A stretch of 64,000 nt of DNA from Bdellovibrionales bacterium (GTDB lineage: Bacteria; Bdellovibrionota; Bdellovibrionia; Bdellovibrionales; Bdellovibrionaceae). Shown piece by piece: positions 47,298 to 57,250 of this stretch. A program made the translations under genes and the position numbers. The notes under the pieces were generated by a model. The model was not told the DNA's origin. It ran no database searches and worked only from the letters and a program-made list of their open reading frames with translations. How positions within the stretch are numbered: the first letter of the stretch is position 1; the number at the start of each line of letters is the position of its first letter. The stretch is taken from assembly GCA_018266295.1 (NCBI GenBank), contig JAFEAQ010000019.1:1-64000 (forward strand), given 5' to 3'.

Positions 47298-49095
47298 GGG
47301 CTTCTCCGGCTTTAGCGGCCTCAGCTTCCGGTTTTGTGGCTTCGCCAAGACCGGTGCTTGCGAGTTGATAGTAAACTCCTCGGCGCTGCATGAGTTCCGC
47401 ATGCGGGCCAACTTCGATGATCTCGCCATCTTTCAAGACCACAATGCGATCGCATTCGCGCACCGTCGACAAACGGTGAGCTATAATGATGCTCGTTCGG
47501 CTTTTCATCACTTCGTGAGTCGCTTTTTGCAAAATCAATTCACTTTCAGAGTCGATATTCGCAGTGGCTTCATCCAAAATGAAAATATCCGGGTTGAACG
47601 CCAAGATCCGCGCAAAGGCGATCAACTGGCGCTCGCCCACAGAAAGATTCGCGCCCCTCTCTTCAACCGGGGATTGCAGGCCGCGGCCCGTGCGTTGAAG
47701 CAATTCCAGGTAACCCGTTTGCGCCAGAGCCCGCTCAACAGTTGCAAGATCAATCGTCGGATCACCGAGGTTGACGTTTTCGGCAATAGTCCCGCGGAAA
47801 ATAAAATTATCTTGCTGAACCACGCCGATGTGGGAGCGGATCGCGTGACGGGTGATCGACTCCAGCGGCCTCCCATCAATGGTGATCGTATTCACCGGAG
47901 CATCGTAGAATCGCTGGAGCAAAGAAATAAACGTGCTCTTACCGCTGCCGGTGCGTCCGACCAAAGCAATCGATTCGCCGGCTTTAATGTTGATATTGAT
48001 GTTCTTCAAAACCAGCGGCAATTGCTCTTCATAGCGGAAGTTCAGGTCTTTCATGGCGATTTCACCACGTAATCCAGAGACTTCTTCAGCGTTTTTAAGC
48101 TCGCCCTCGATCGGCTCATCTAAAAGTGTGAAAATACGCTCAGCACTGGTGAGTGAGTTCTGAAACTGCTGGTACTTCTCAAGAATATCACGCATTGGTG
48201 GGATAAAGTCCTGAGCATTCATCATAAACGCCACCACTGCACCGATCGTGAGCGCATTCTCAGAAGACAACCAGCCGCCGAAGTACATCGCTGCTGAAAT
48301 CGTCACCGCCGTAAAGCAGTTCATGATTGGGAACATCGCCGCATAGGCGTGAACTGAATCCATATTGCTATTACGGTAATCATCAGAAAGATCTTGGAAG
48401 ATCTTTAGGTTCTTCGGCACACGGTTATACAGCTGAACGACTTTGATCCCGTTCAGGTTTTCCGCCAGAAATGAGTTGATGTTTGAAAGCTTTTTCTTTT
48501 GCTCGCGCAAAATATCACGGATGCGATCGCTCAGCTTCACCGCTGCATAAATAAAGATCGGCGCTGCTGCCAGCGTAATCAGTGTCAGTTTCACCGAAAT
48601 CAAAGACATCGCAATGATGATCGCAATCATTGTAACCGCATTGATAAAGATATTGATCACGCCATCCGTGAATAGGTCACCCAGGGCGCTCACATCATTC
48701 GCGATACGAGTCACAGTACGGCCGGTCGGCGTTTTATTGAAATACTGCAGTGGCAGGTTCTGCGTGTGCCGGATGAGGTCTTCGCGCAGGTAATAAATCA
48801 CGCGGTTTCCCAGCACCTGGAACATATAAGTCTGCGAGAAGCTCAAGATCGTCCGCGAAAATTCCAACGCCAAATAAACCAGGGCAATTGTTTTAAACAA
48901 CGAAATGTCTTTTGCAACAACCCCATGGTCAATTGCATAACCGATAATATAAGGAATCAAACGCGAAACCCCGGTCAGCACGACGATGATTAAAATGACG
49001 CTGAGGAACAGCCACGGATGGCGGCGAGTGTAAGGCCACAGCCGCTTAAACATCACAGGGTAGGTGACCGTGGTCTTAATAGTATCTTCATTCAT
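47290..49095 (-). CDS. ABC exporter half, MdlB-like, with canonical catalytic site
   Basis: 601 residues: a six-TM domain (about 20-320) fused to an ATPase domain (about 350-585). Walker A 'ALVGRTGSGKSTFISLL'; signature 'ANLSVGERQLIAFARI', which is the weakened 'LSVGE' form; Walker B 'DIFILDEATANIDSESE' with the catalytic Glu; switch His in 'IIAHRLSTV'. With the adjoining 594-residue partner it would form a heterodimer of the MdlAB type, one intact and one degenerate ATP site. Substrates of such exporters are lipids, peptides or drugs. The start overlaps the partner's stop by eight bases. Confidence 0.9.
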   Translation of the reverse strand: MNEDTIKTTVTYPVMFKRLWPYTRRHPWLFLSVILIIVVLTGVSRLIPYIIGYAIDHGVVAKDISLFKTIALVYLALEFSRTILSFSQTYMFQVLGNRVIYYLREDLIRHTQNLPLQYFNKTPTGRTVTRIANDVSALGDLFTDGVINIFINAVTMIAIIIAMSLISVKLTLITLAAAPIFIYAAVKLSDRIRDILREQKKKLSNINSFLAENLNGIKVVQLYNRVPKNLKIFQDLSDDYRNSNMDSVHAYAAMFPIMNCFTAVTISAAMYFGGWLSSENALTIGAVVAFMMNAQDFIPPMRDILEKYQQFQNSLTSAERIFTLLDEPIEGELKNAEEVSGLRGEIAMKDLNFRYEEQLPLVLKNININIKAGESIALVGRTGSGKSTFISLLQRFYDAPVNTITIDGRPLESITRHAIRSHIGVVQQDNFIFRGTIAENVNLGDPTIDLATVERALAQTGYLELLQRTGRGLQSPVEERGANLSVGERQLIAFARILAFNPDIFILDEATANIDSESELILQKATHEVMKSRTSIIIAHRLSTVRECDRIVVLKDGEIIEVGPHAELMQRRGVYYQLASTGLGEATKPEAEAAKAGEAHE

Positions 49096-50872
49096 GGTTC
49101 ACCTCAGATCCGGATTGGACGCTGACAATAGTTCTAAAGCTGGGGCTTGATTGCATCAGCTCAGACGCCGCGCCCAGGGCTTCAATCGCACCGTCCTTCA
49201 ATACAATAATTTTATCTGTGCTCTTCAAAGAGCTGAGACGATGCGCGACCGTTAAGCGGGTCTGCGTGTCTTTCGCTTTTGAAAGTTCTTCTTCAATCAT
49301 TTTTTCAGTGCGCGTGTCGACGGCACTCAAAGAGTCATCCAAGATCAAGAAAGGCGAAGTCAAAAGAAGACCGCGCGCAATACTGAGGCGTTGCTTTTGC
49401 CCGCCGGACAGGTTCACACCGCGCTCACCGAGCTGGGAATCAAACTTCTGCGGTAGGTTTTCGATCTCGCCACGGATGTTCACGACTTCGGTCATGCGCT
49501 CAACGTGTCTGAATTCAGGATCTTCGTGGAAACCATAGCTCACATTGCGAGAAACCGTTTCATTGAACAAGAACACTTCCTGTGTGACCAAGACGATGCT
49601 CGCACGCAGGCTTTTTAGCGTGTACTGATCAATCGGCAGATTATTGACCAATATTTGTCCTTCAAGCACCGGATACATCCGCAAGAGCAAGTTCACCAAA
49701 GTCGATTTACCGGAACCCACTTGGCCCATTAATCCAAAATGCTCGCCTTTACCGATCTTGAATGAAATATCTTTGAGCGCATAAACTTCAGCGCCCGGAT
49801 ACTTGAAAGAGACATTGCGGAACTCAAGCGATTCAAACTTTCGCAGTTCGATCGAGCCCGTATCCGGAATATCCGTCGTTTGAGTCATCACTTCTTTAAT
49901 ACGATCGACAGAGGCGCGGCCTTTTTCATAGTACGAAAAACCCAAACCCAGAGCGGTTACTGGCCATACCATTTTTTGGATATAACGATGGAATGCCACG
50001 AAGGTTCCGATGGTCACAGCGCCGGTATAGAGATCATTAGCCGCGATAAAGAACAAAATCACAGAACCACTCGTCACGCCAAATTCCATCACCGGCATGA
50101 ACAAAGAATCAATGAAGGCGACTTTGTTGTTGGCTTTCTCAAGCTTGCGGCTGGAATCGCAGAACATCTGAGTACGGTGATCTTCCTGCGCAAACGACTT
50201 CACAACGCGAATCCCGCCGATGGTTTCCTGAGTGACACCTGTAAGCTCTGAGAAACGGTCTTGCGAGATCTTGTAGTTGATGTGAATGAGCTTCATCACT
50301 TTGTTAATAAGAAACGGCACGAGCGGTAGCAGAATCAATGTCTGCCATGTCCACGTGAAGTTCATCGTGAACATCACCGGTAAAATAATTGAGAGATAAA
50401 TCAAACCATCGAGAAAGATGAGCAAGCCGGGGCCGATCGCCTGACGGAACGACGAAACGTCATTCGTCGCGACACTCATCAATTCACCAACCTGGCTTTT
50501 TTGAAAAAAGCTGGGGCCAAGATTGGTGAAATGTTTAAAGATGCGTAGGCGCATATCTTCCATCGCGTAAGTATGAAACTTACCGAAGTTGCGACGCCAG
50601 CCATAGCGAGTAATCCCCAGGCAGGTGATCGCAGCCACCAACATCAAGCTGGTACGACCGAGCTCTCCGAGCGGCTGATGCTTTTCAATCTGATCAATAC
50701 CGACTTTTAAAAGCAGTGGATAAAGACCGTCCAAGGAGTTGGTGACGATCAAAAGCAAAATCCCTGTGATAAACGCCCGCGGTTGATAGCGGATGTAGTG
50801 AATCAGAGGGTTTTTAAAAAGTTTTGAGATTTCTGCAGTATTTTCTGGAGTAGAGCTGTAGCTGGCCGACAT
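49088..50872 (-). CDS. ABC exporter half, MdlA-like, with degenerate catalytic Glu
   Basis: 594 residues: a six-TM domain (about 25-325) and an ATPase domain (about 345-580). Walker A 'GLMGQVGSGKSTLVNLL'; a normal signature 'VNLSGGQKQRLSIARGLLL'; Walker B 'FLILDDSLSAVDTRTE', with Asp in place of the catalytic Glu; 'LTVAHRLSSL' as H-loop. This is the complement of its partner: the weak Walker B here faces the weak signature there, so they form one silent and one active site, as in known heterodimeric exporters. It is the first gene of a three-gene minus-strand run ending with the YiiD-type thioesterase. Confidence 0.9.
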   Translation of the reverse strand: MSASYSSTPENTAEISKLFKNPLIHYIRYQPRAFITGILLLIVTNSLDGLYPLLLKVGIDQIEKHQPLGELGRTSLMLVAAITCLGITRYGWRRNFGKFHTYAMEDMRLRIFKHFTNLGPSFFQKSQVGELMSVATNDVSSFRQAIGPGLLIFLDGLIYLSIILPVMFTMNFTWTWQTLILLPLVPFLINKVMKLIHINYKISQDRFSELTGVTQETIGGIRVVKSFAQEDHRTQMFCDSSRKLEKANNKVAFIDSLFMPVMEFGVTSGSVILFFIAANDLYTGAVTIGTFVAFHRYIQKMVWPVTALGLGFSYYEKGRASVDRIKEVMTQTTDIPDTGSIELRKFESLEFRNVSFKYPGAEVYALKDISFKIGKGEHFGLMGQVGSGKSTLVNLLLRMYPVLEGQILVNNLPIDQYTLKSLRASIVLVTQEVFLFNETVSRNVSYGFHEDPEFRHVERMTEVVNIRGEIENLPQKFDSQLGERGVNLSGGQKQRLSIARGLLLTSPFLILDDSLSAVDTRTEKMIEEELSKAKDTQTRLTVAHRLSSLKSTDKIIVLKDGAIEALGAASELMQSSPSFRTIVSVQSGSEVNHE

Positions 50873-50911
50873 AGGCTCTTAATATCGCCCCGAACGCCAG
50901 CCCCCGCAAGT

Positions 50912-51469
50912 TTAGTTTTTGCCAGCAAAGACGCTAGCCAGCGAAGCTCCCATGTCCGCTTTGAACTTCTCTTTGAGATCCGGGGAGTCTAAACCCTGCT
51001 CATATGCGGAGCAGGTGATTTGAATTTGATCAATGCCAGACTTCTTCGCATCGCGGGCCGTGGCGTCGATAAGAATCGACATCGTGGTCTCTTGAATGTT
51101 GGTGACTCGAAAGGCCGCTGCCTTCTTCACCTTTACTGAAGGAGCCTTGAAGATGTTTTTTGAGATGGTTGTTCGAAACTCACAACTGTCTGAAGACGAG
51201 GAGCTCGTGCGCATGAAGGTTTTCTTTTTCAAGTCCCAGACACTGGTATAAGGTACAAATTCTTCTGGCGTCAGCCCAGTCTTTTGCAGAGTGAGATCCT
51301 TCGTCAGAATCCAATCGCTGCCGGCAGCCAGTTTCAGAGGCTTAGCGGGGGCGGTTGGTGCTGGATCTGCTTTTGCGGGTTTTTGTGTGGATTTTCTGGT
51401 GATTTTTGCACCCCAAACTGGAAAGGCAAAAATGCCGACAACGAAGAAAATAAAAATCTGTTTTCTCAT
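50912..51469 (-). CDS. Secreted protein of unknown function
   Basis: 185 residues. A signal peptide ends near residue 20 ('FFVVGIFAFPVWGAK'), followed by a Lys/Pro/Ala stretch ('KPAKADPAPTAPAKPLK') and then a beta-rich domain with two Cys ('SCEFRTT', 'ITCSAYEQG') that could pair. No family is recognised. It lies 39 bases upstream of the exporter pair and could be co-transcribed with it or not; a clear promoter is not seen. Confidence 0.7.
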   Translation of the reverse strand: MRKQIFIFFVVGIFAFPVWGAKITRKSTQKPAKADPAPTAPAKPLKLAAGSDWILTKDLTLQKTGLTPEEFVPYTSVWDLKKKTFMRTSSSSSDSCEFRTTISKNIFKAPSVKVKKAAAFRVTNIQETTMSILIDATARDAKKSGIDQIQITCSAYEQGLDSPDLKEKFKADMGASLASVFAGKN

Positions 51470-51510
51470 GCCCCCAGTTTTTCAAAATGGGTGGGCGTTG
51501 TAAACGGACA

Positions 51511-51541
51511 AAAAAAGGGATGGAGTAAATCCATCCCTTTT
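51511..51541 (-). terminator. Rho-independent terminator of the subtilisin gene
   Basis: A 12-bp perfect stem (AAAAGGGATGGA / TCCATCCCTTTT, 51513-51541) with a five-base loop is followed by T on the minus strand, 28 bases after the protease stop. The symmetrical A/T flanks allow some action on the plus strand too. Confidence 0.9.
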
Positions 51542-51569
51542 GCTAGGTTCCGTTTTTTTCGTTCGAAAA

Positions 51570-53027
51570 CTAGTAATGCATCAACGCATTTACGTCGAGT
51601 TTACCTTCAGTCACGAGCTTGCCTTTAGCAGCTGGGATCTTTTTCGCAGAACCCAAGATCGCTGCCTTAACATCTCTCCAGTTTTTCTCTGGGTGAGCTG
51701 ACCAGTACAATGCAGCTGCTCCCGCAACATGCGGTGTAGCCATAGATGTGCCATCCCAAGTCGCATGGAAGCCATACTTGTCGATAACAACATCAGAGTA
51801 TTCGCTGCCAACAGTTGTTGAGAACACTTTCACGCCTGGAGCCGCGATGTGAACCGTTTTAGCGCCCCAGTTCGAGAATGAACCGAAGTTGTCGTTCACG
51901 TCGACTGCCGCAACAGAGATGATGTTTTCGTGAGTGTAAGTTGCAGGGTAAGAAGGCTTAGGATCTGTATCGTTGCTGTAGCCAACACCTTGGTGACCGT
52001 TACCAGCCGCCGCGATGAAGAGAACGCCTTTATCCATAGCGTATTGAACAGCATCACGAAGTGCCTGATTCTCAGTGCCTTCAGCTGGGTCTTCGCCCTC
52101 AGAGCCCCAAGAGTTCGAAAGAACTTTCGCGCCATTATCAACGGCATAGCGAATCGCTTTGATAGCATCAGCAGTCGTACCGCCGCCTTTATCGCCGATG
52201 AAACGCAAAGCCATGATTTTCACGTTCGGAGCAACGCCCGCGATACCAACACCGTTGTCGCCACGAGCACCAACGTTACCAGCACAGTGAGTTCCGTGAC
52301 CTGGATTACCACCAGCAAGCAATTGCAAAGGCTCTACTGCCAAGTCGTAAGGTTTGTTGTCGTTAGAAACGAAGTCCCAACCGATCACGTCGTCGATGTA
52401 ACCGTTGTTGTCATCATCAATCCCGTTGTTAGGAATTTCTTTTTTATTTCTCCACATGTTCGCCACCAAGTCTTGGTGAGTGTAATCAACACCTGTGTCG
52501 ATCACAGCAACGATCATTTCTGGCGAGCCCATTGAAACTTTCCAAGCGTCTTGAACGCCGATATCTTTCATACCCCATTGGTTGTTGAACAATGGATCTG
52601 CGCCAACAGCTTGCTGTGGAGCATCAATGATATCCGGGTTGTCGATGTACTTTTTGTCCTTCGCAGTTGTTCCCGCCATCGCCTTTTCACGAGCAGCAAA
52701 CTTCATAAGCGCCGCGCGGCGAAGAGGATCTTGAACCGAATAATCTTCCAGCAAGTGGACCGGATAGTTCGGTTGAATGTAAGCAATCGCTGGGTTGGAT
52801 TGAAGAGCCTTCATGTCGTGCGCGCTGATTTTTCCCCCTTCAACGCGAATCCATTGGTCATTCAATTGCTCAACTTTAGCGCCATTGCCTTCAAATTGTG
52901 CAAAAAACTGCATTGAGTAGCCCGCATTTGGAGCTAACTTGATCAAAACGTCCTGTTTGTGGTCTTTCTGAGCAGCTTGTGCGCTCAGAGACAAACTCAT
53001 AGCTGCTGCTATAATGTGCAATAACAT
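51570..53027 (-). CDS. Secreted subtilisin-family serine protease (S8)
   Basis: 485 residues. A signal peptide (about 1-20, ending 'SAQAA') is followed by an inhibitor I9-like propeptide (about 25-100, 'DVLIKLAPNAGYSMQFFAQF') and the S8 domain. The catalytic Asp is in 'VIAVIDTGVDYTHQD' (near 175), His in 'GHGTHCAGNVGARG' (near 246), and Ser in 'WDGTSMATPHVAGAAALYW' (near 427). Ca-binding-like Asp/Asn loops ('IPNNGIDDDNNGYIDDVI') are present. It probably digests prey or environmental protein, an inference. RBS GAGGGGG lies five bases before the ATG. It is monocistronic with its own terminator and a promoter candidate. Confidence 0.95.
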   Translation of the reverse strand: MLLHIIAAAMSLSLSAQAAQKDHKQDVLIKLAPNAGYSMQFFAQFEGNGAKVEQLNDQWIRVEGGKISAHDMKALQSNPAIAYIQPNYPVHLLEDYSVQDPLRRAALMKFAAREKAMAGTTAKDKKYIDNPDIIDAPQQAVGADPLFNNQWGMKDIGVQDAWKVSMGSPEMIVAVIDTGVDYTHQDLVANMWRNKKEIPNNGIDDDNNGYIDDVIGWDFVSNDNKPYDLAVEPLQLLAGGNPGHGTHCAGNVGARGDNGVGIAGVAPNVKIMALRFIGDKGGGTTADAIKAIRYAVDNGAKVLSNSWGSEGEDPAEGTENQALRDAVQYAMDKGVLFIAAAGNGHQGVGYSNDTDPKPSYPATYTHENIISVAAVDVNDNFGSFSNWGAKTVHIAAPGVKVFSTTVGSEYSDVVIDKYGFHATWDGTSMATPHVAGAAALYWSAHPEKNWRDVKAAILGSAKKIPAAKGKLVTEGKLDVNALMHY

Positions 53028-53079
53028 GGATTCCCCCTCACATGTTGAGTTACTGGACCTTCGTTGGTCTCAATCTCCA

Positions 53080-53109
53080 ATTCTAGAAACAAGCTCTGGT
53101 CGTAAGCAA
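53080..53109 (-). promoter_or_regulatory. Candidate sigma-70-type promoter for the subtilisin gene
   Basis: On the minus strand TTGCTT (53109-53104) and TAGAAT (53085-53080) lie 18 bases apart; the -10 matches 5 of 6 consensus bases. They are about 55 bases before the ATG in the 211-base gap that also serves the divergent nuo operon. By-eye match only. Confidence 0.35.
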
Positions 53110-53238
53110 ATGCAAATCTATCGAAGGGAGCGCATGCGTTGAAGTAATTGAAAGCCGCTCTCTAAATCATCTATCTAGTTGTCATGTCTCGCTATTTTCT
53201 GTAACTAATTGAGAGTTAAATGAAAATGGAGTGTCAAA

Positions 53239-53805
53239 ATGAATTCAGCTGATGGATCAGTCCTGGCGAAGCCGGACCAATCTTTAGCGACTCAATCACT
53301 CGACGATATGTCACGCGCTTATGCGTTCACGACTCGTCTGGATGATCTTGTTGCTTGGGGTAGAAAAAATTCTTTGTGGCCAATGCCGTATGGTACTGCT
53401 TGTTGCGGTATCGAACTCATGTCGGTGATGGGACCTCGTTACGATCTCGCGCGTTTCGGAGCTGAGGTTGTGCGGTTCTCTCCTCGTCAAGCAGACTTGT
53501 TGCTTGTGGCAGGAACGATCACTGAGAAAATGGCGCCAGTTCTTGTGCGTATCTACGAACAAATGCTCGATCCAAAATACGTGATCTCTATGGGCGCATG
53601 TGCAAGCTCTGGTGGTTTCTACCGCGCTTACCACGTTCTTCAAGGTTGCGACAAAGTCATCCCTGTGGACGTTTACGTTCCAGGTTGCCCTCCGACTCCA
53701 GAAGCAGTTTTGGATGGCGTGATGGCATTGCAAAGAATGATCGCGAAACACACACCACGTCCTTGGAAGGACCAATGGAAGTCGCCGTATGAGCAAACTC
53801 GATAA
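53239..53805 (+). CDS. nuoB: NADH-quinone oxidoreductase subunit B
   Basis: 188 residues. It carries the N2 [4Fe-4S] cluster that hands electrons to quinone in complex I. The ligand pattern is complete: '[10 protein letters not shown]' (adjacent Cys-Cys), '[11 protein letters not shown]' and '[10 protein letters not shown]'. The 30-residue N-terminal extension ('[16 protein letters not shown]') is variable. It is the first gene of the cluster; no nuoA is upstream, only 211 bases to the divergent protease. GGAG precedes the ATG. It overlaps nuoCD by 17 bases. Confidence 0.96.
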   Translation: MNSADGSVLAKPDQSLATQSLDDMSRAYAFTTRLDDLVAWGRKNSLWPMPYGTACCGIELMSVMGPRYDLARFGAEVVRFSPRQADLLLVAGTITEKMAPVLVRIYEQMLDPKYVISMGACASSGGFYRAYHVLQGCDKVIPVDVYVPGCPPTPEAVLDGVMALQRMIAKHTPRPWKDQWKSPYEQTR

Positions 53806-55471
53806 TATCAAAACCGACCTCGCGTCGAAGTTTAACACTGCTAACTACAAATTCGTTCACGCGTTTGGCGATGATGTTTTGGAAATTCCAAAAGAAGACA
53901 TCTTGCCGGTGCTCCGTCATTTCAAAGCGTCTCAGCGTTTTGATTTCTTGATGGACATTTGTGGTGTCGATTATCCGACACGCCAAAAACGTTTCGACGT
54001 GGTTTACCACTTGTTCTCTTCTAAAGATGGTTCTCGCTTGCGTATCAAGTGTCAGCTGGCTGAGAACGACTGGATTGATTCCGCGATCAACACTTGGGTG
54101 GGCGCGGACTGGTTTGAACGTGAAGCCTACGATATGTTCGGCATCAAGTTTAACGGTCATCCAAATCTCCGTAAGATTTTGACTCACCATCAGTTTGTCG
54201 GCCATCCACTTCGTAAAGACTACGAAGCCGATGCTCAACAGCACTGTACAGAGCCATTGCCGATTCATTTCAATAATGAGCCGGGCGTTGATGGTTCTAT
54301 TCTCAATGATAGATACGTTCCATTGAACATCGGTCCATCGCATCCAGCAATGCACGGAACTCTCCGTGTGATGGTGGAACTCGATGGTGAAACCATCGTG
54401 CGTGCAAATCCAGAAATCGGTTATTTGCACCGTTGTTTCGAAAAAATGGCCGAGACTCATCCGTACAACCAAGTCATCCCGTACACAGATCGTTTGAACT
54501 ACTGTTCAGCGCCGATGAATAACGTGGGTTACTGTAAAGCGGTTGAAAGACTTTTGGGCGTGGAAATCCCGCCAAAAGCTCAAGCAATGCGCGTGGTTTT
54601 GGCGGAGTTGTCACGCATTATCGACCACATCATTGCGGTTGGTACTGGTGGCGTGGATTTGGGTGCGCTTTCTGCGTTCTTCCATCTCTTCACGTACCGT
54701 GAAAAAGTTTATACCTTGTTTGAAAAACTCTGCGGCTCTCGTTTGACGGTGGCTATGACCCGCGTTGGCGGTATGGCTCAGGACACTCCAGAGGGTTGGT
54801 TCGACGACGTTCTCGCATTCTGTAAAGATATGCGCGGCCAAGTTGATGAGATCTCTCGCTTGATGTTGGACAATAAAATCTTCATCAAACGTACTCAAGG
54901 TGTTTGCCCAGTGACTGCGACGGAAGCAGTTCAATGGGGTTACACAGGTCCTTTGCTCCGCGCTTCGGGTGTAAACCTCGATTTGCGTAAAGCGACTCCT
55001 TATTATGGATATGATGCTTTGAACTTCGACGTTCCTGTTGGAACTAGCGGTGATATCTATGATCGTTACCTCGTTCGTATCGAAGAGATGAAACAAAGTA
55101 TCCGTATCATCGAGCAAATCTGTAAAAACCCACCAAGCGGTGACTACACAATCCGTGATAAAGGCATCGTTCTTCCAGAGAAGAAAGATGTTTACGGAAA
55201 CATCGAAGGTTTGATGAATCACTTCATGTTGATCATCAAAGGTCTTCGTCCGCCAGCTGGTGAGGTTTACGACGCAACAGAAGCAGCCAACGGGGAGTTG
55301 GGCTTCTACTTGATCAGTGATGGTTCTGCGAACCCTTACCGTTTGAAAGTGCGTCCACCGTGCTTCGCGATCTATCAATCATTCCCGTCTGTTGTTAAAG
55401 GCGCGATGATTGCGGATGCGATCGCAACAGTTGCAAGTATGAACCTTATTGCCGGCGAACTAGATCGTTAA
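53789..55471 (+). CDS. nuoCD: NADH-quinone oxidoreductase fused subunits C and D
   Basis: 560 residues. The NuoC part (about 1-165) has '[19 protein letters not shown]' and '[14 protein letters not shown]'; the NuoD part (about 175-560) has '[20 protein letters not shown]' and '[15 protein letters not shown]', the quinone-site His and Asp region, and ends with '[20 protein letters not shown]'. The fusion is known from enterobacteria and other groups; here the linker is short. It forms the quinone-binding part of the peripheral arm. It overlaps nuoB and is 13 bases before nuoE. Confidence 0.96.
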   Translation: MSKLDNIKTDLASKFNTANYKFVHAFGDDVLEIPKEDILPVLRHFKASQRFDFLMDICGVDYPTRQKRFDVVYHLFSSKDGSRLRIKCQLAENDWIDSAINTWVGADWFEREAYDMFGIKFNGHPNLRKILTHHQFVGHPLRKDYEADAQQHCTEPLPIHFNNEPGVDGSILNDRYVPLNIGPSHPAMHGTLRVMVELDGETIVRANPEIGYLHRCFEKMAETHPYNQVIPYTDRLNYCSAPMNNVGYCKAVERLLGVEIPPKAQAMRVVLAELSRIIDHIIAVGTGGVDLGALSAFFHLFTYREKVYTLFEKLCGSRLTVAMTRVGGMAQDTPEGWFDDVLAFCKDMRGQVDEISRLMLDNKIFIKRTQGVCPVTATEAVQWGYTGPLLRASGVNLDLRKATPYYGYDALNFDVPVGTSGDIYDRYLVRIEEMKQSIRIIEQICKNPPSGDYTIRDKGIVLPEKKDVYGNIEGLMNHFMLIIKGLRPPAGEVYDATEAANGELGFYLISDGSANPYRLKVRPPCFAIYQSFPSVVKGAMIADAIATVASMNLIAGELDR

Positions 55472-55484
55472 TTCGGAGTAGATA

Positions 55485-55961
55485 ATGTCTTTTAATTTGT
55501 CTGAAGAGGGAATTAAGAAGGTTAAGCAAGAGCTCTCTCGTTATGAAACGAAAGAGTCTGCGATCATTCCAAGCTTGTATGTCGCTCAAAAAGAGAACAA
55601 CGGCTGGGTGAATAACGACGTGATCCATGCACTTTCAAAAGTGATGGATATCCCTGCTAGTAAAATCAATGAAGTTTTCAAATTCTATACAATGTTCAAT
55701 CAAAAGAAGGTGGGTAAATTCCACGTTCAAGTTTGCACGAACATTTCTTGCGCTTTGAACGGCAGCCGTGAGCTCGCAAGCCATATCTGCCGCGAACTGA
55801 AGACCAAGTTCGACGAAGTGACTCCTGACGGTCGTTTCACAGTATCTAAAGTAGAGTGCCTCGGTTCTTGCGGGACAGCTCCGATGATGCAAGTGAATGA
55901 CAAGTACTACGAGAATTTGACTCACGAATCCGCTATGAATTTGTTGAGAGGGATGAAGTAA
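55485..55961 (+). CDS. nuoE: NADH-quinone oxidoreductase subunit E
   Basis: 158 residues, thioredoxin-like fold with the N1a [2Fe-2S] cluster. The ligands are 'QVCTNISCALNG' (C-x4-C) and 'VECLGSCGTAPMM' (C-x3-C). A helical N-terminal bundle ('IKKVKQELSRYETKESAII') is typical. It belongs to the NADH-oxidising module with NuoF and NuoG. TCGGAG is the ribosome site; the stop shares a base with the nuoF start. Confidence 0.95.
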   Translation: MSFNLSEEGIKKVKQELSRYETKESAIIPSLYVAQKENNGWVNNDVIHALSKVMDIPASKINEVFKFYTMFNQKKVGKFHVQVCTNISCALNGSRELASHICRELKTKFDEVTPDGRFTVSKVECLGSCGTAPMMQVNDKYYENLTHESAMNLLRGMK

Positions 55962-57250
55962 TGGAATCTAAACTACTGACAGAATTTTATCATCTTGATG
56001 AATTCCGTGGCATCGAAGGCTATAAAAAGAACGGCGGGTACGTCGAGCTTGCGAAAGCTTTGAAAATGCAACCGCAACAAATCATCGACGAAGTGAAGGC
56101 TTCTGGTCTTCGCGGTCGTGGTGGTGCGGGTTTCCCAACGGGTACGAAATGGTCTTTCTTGCCTAAAAACGGGGAGCCTCGTTATTTGTTGTGTAACGCC
56201 GATGAAGGCGAGCCTGGAACATTCAAAGACCGTTTGATGATGGAGCGCGCTCCGCACCAACTTATTGAAGGCATGATCATCTCTGCTTTCGCGATCGGTT
56301 CTAAGAAGTCTTACATTTACGTTCGTGGTGAGTACCATTATCCAATCTCAGTCTTGGAAAAGGCGATCCGCGAAGCTTACGATGCTGGTTTGCTCGGTAA
56401 AAACATCCTTGGTTCTGGTTTTGACCACGATATGGACGTTTACTCTGGTGCCGGCGCATACATCTGCGGTGAAGAGACTGGCATGATTTCTTCTTTGGAA
56501 GGCGCAAAAGGCCAACCAAAATTGAAGCCTCCATTCCCAGCGGTTCAAGGTTACCTCCGTAAGCCAACCATCGTGAACAACGTAGAAACATTGGCAGCCG
56601 TGAAGTACATCATCCGTGATGGCGCGGCCGCTTACCGTAAACATGGAACTGAAAAGTCTCCAGGTACTAAATTGTTCTCACTCTCTGGCAACGTGATGAA
56701 GCCAGGCAACTACGAGGTGCCACTCGCTTATCCTTTGATTGATTTGATCAACAAAGAAGGCGGCGGCATGAAGCCAGGTCGTAAATTGAAGGCTGTAATC
56801 CCGGGCGGATCTTCTGCTCCGGTGATGACAGCGGCTGAAGTTGAAAAGGCCACGCTAGACTATGAATGCCTCGCGGGCATGGGCACGATGTTGGGTTCTG
56901 GTGCTGTGATCGTGATCGACGATTCTCAGTGCATGGTGGATATGTTGGGAGTTTTGACTCACTTCTATCACCACGAATCTTGCGGTCAGTGCACTCCTTG
57001 CCGTGAAGGAACGGGCTGGTTGAACAAGATCGTTCACTCGATTTTGGAAGGCAAAGGCCGTTTGCAAGACATCGAGTTGCTCGAGAAGGTTGCTGACAAT
57101 ATGAAGGGCCGCACGATCTGCGCTCTTTCAGATGCAGCAGCTTTGCCAGTATTGAGCTTTGTTTCTAAGTTCCGTGACGAATTTGAATTCTATGTTCGTG
57201 AAGGACGCTCTAAAGTAAAGGGTACGACGTATGCCGAAATGCACCATTAA
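55961..57250 (+). CDS. nuoF: NADH-quinone oxidoreductase subunit F
   Basis: 429 residues. It binds NADH and FMN and holds the N3 [4Fe-4S] cluster. 'GLRGRGGAGFPTGTKWSF' and 'YLLCNADEGEPGTFKDR' form the FMN/NADH sites; 'GAYICGEETGMISSLEGAKG' follows; 'ESCGQCTPCREGTGWL' plus a later Cys in 'GRTICALSDAAALP' bind the cluster. Length is normal. It begins on the last base of nuoE and overlaps nuoG by 20 bases. Confidence 0.96.
   Translation: MESKLLTEFYHLDEFRGIEGYKKNGGYVELAKALKMQPQQIIDEVKASGLRGRGGAGFPTGTKWSFLPKNGEPRYLLCNADEGEPGTFKDRLMMERAPHQLIEGMIISAFAIGSKKSYIYVRGEYHYPISVLEKAIREAYDAGLLGKNILGSGFDHDMDVYSGAGAYICGEETGMISSLEGAKGQPKLKPPFPAVQGYLRKPTIVNNVETLAAVKYIIRDGAAAYRKHGTEKSPGTKLFSLSGNVMKPGNYEVPLAYPLIDLINKEGGGMKPGRKLKAVIPGGSSAPVMTAAEVEKATLDYECLAGMGTMLGSGAVIVIDDSQCMVDMLGVLTHFYHHESCGQCTPCREGTGWLNKIVHSILEGKGRLQDIELLEKVADNMKGRTICALSDAAALPVLSFVSKFRDEFEFYVREGRSKVKGTTYAEMHH

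Noticed and set aside
47296-48072. 258-codon plus-strand frame inside the MdlB-like exporter gene
   Set aside because: It is antisense to a full ABC ATPase domain with intact motifs; no start signal and no family features.
54611-55378. 255-codon open frame on the minus strand inside nuoCD
   Set aside because: It is antisense to a clearly conserved gene, has no ribosome site, and its composition (His/Thr/Val-rich) is a by-product of the nuoD codons.
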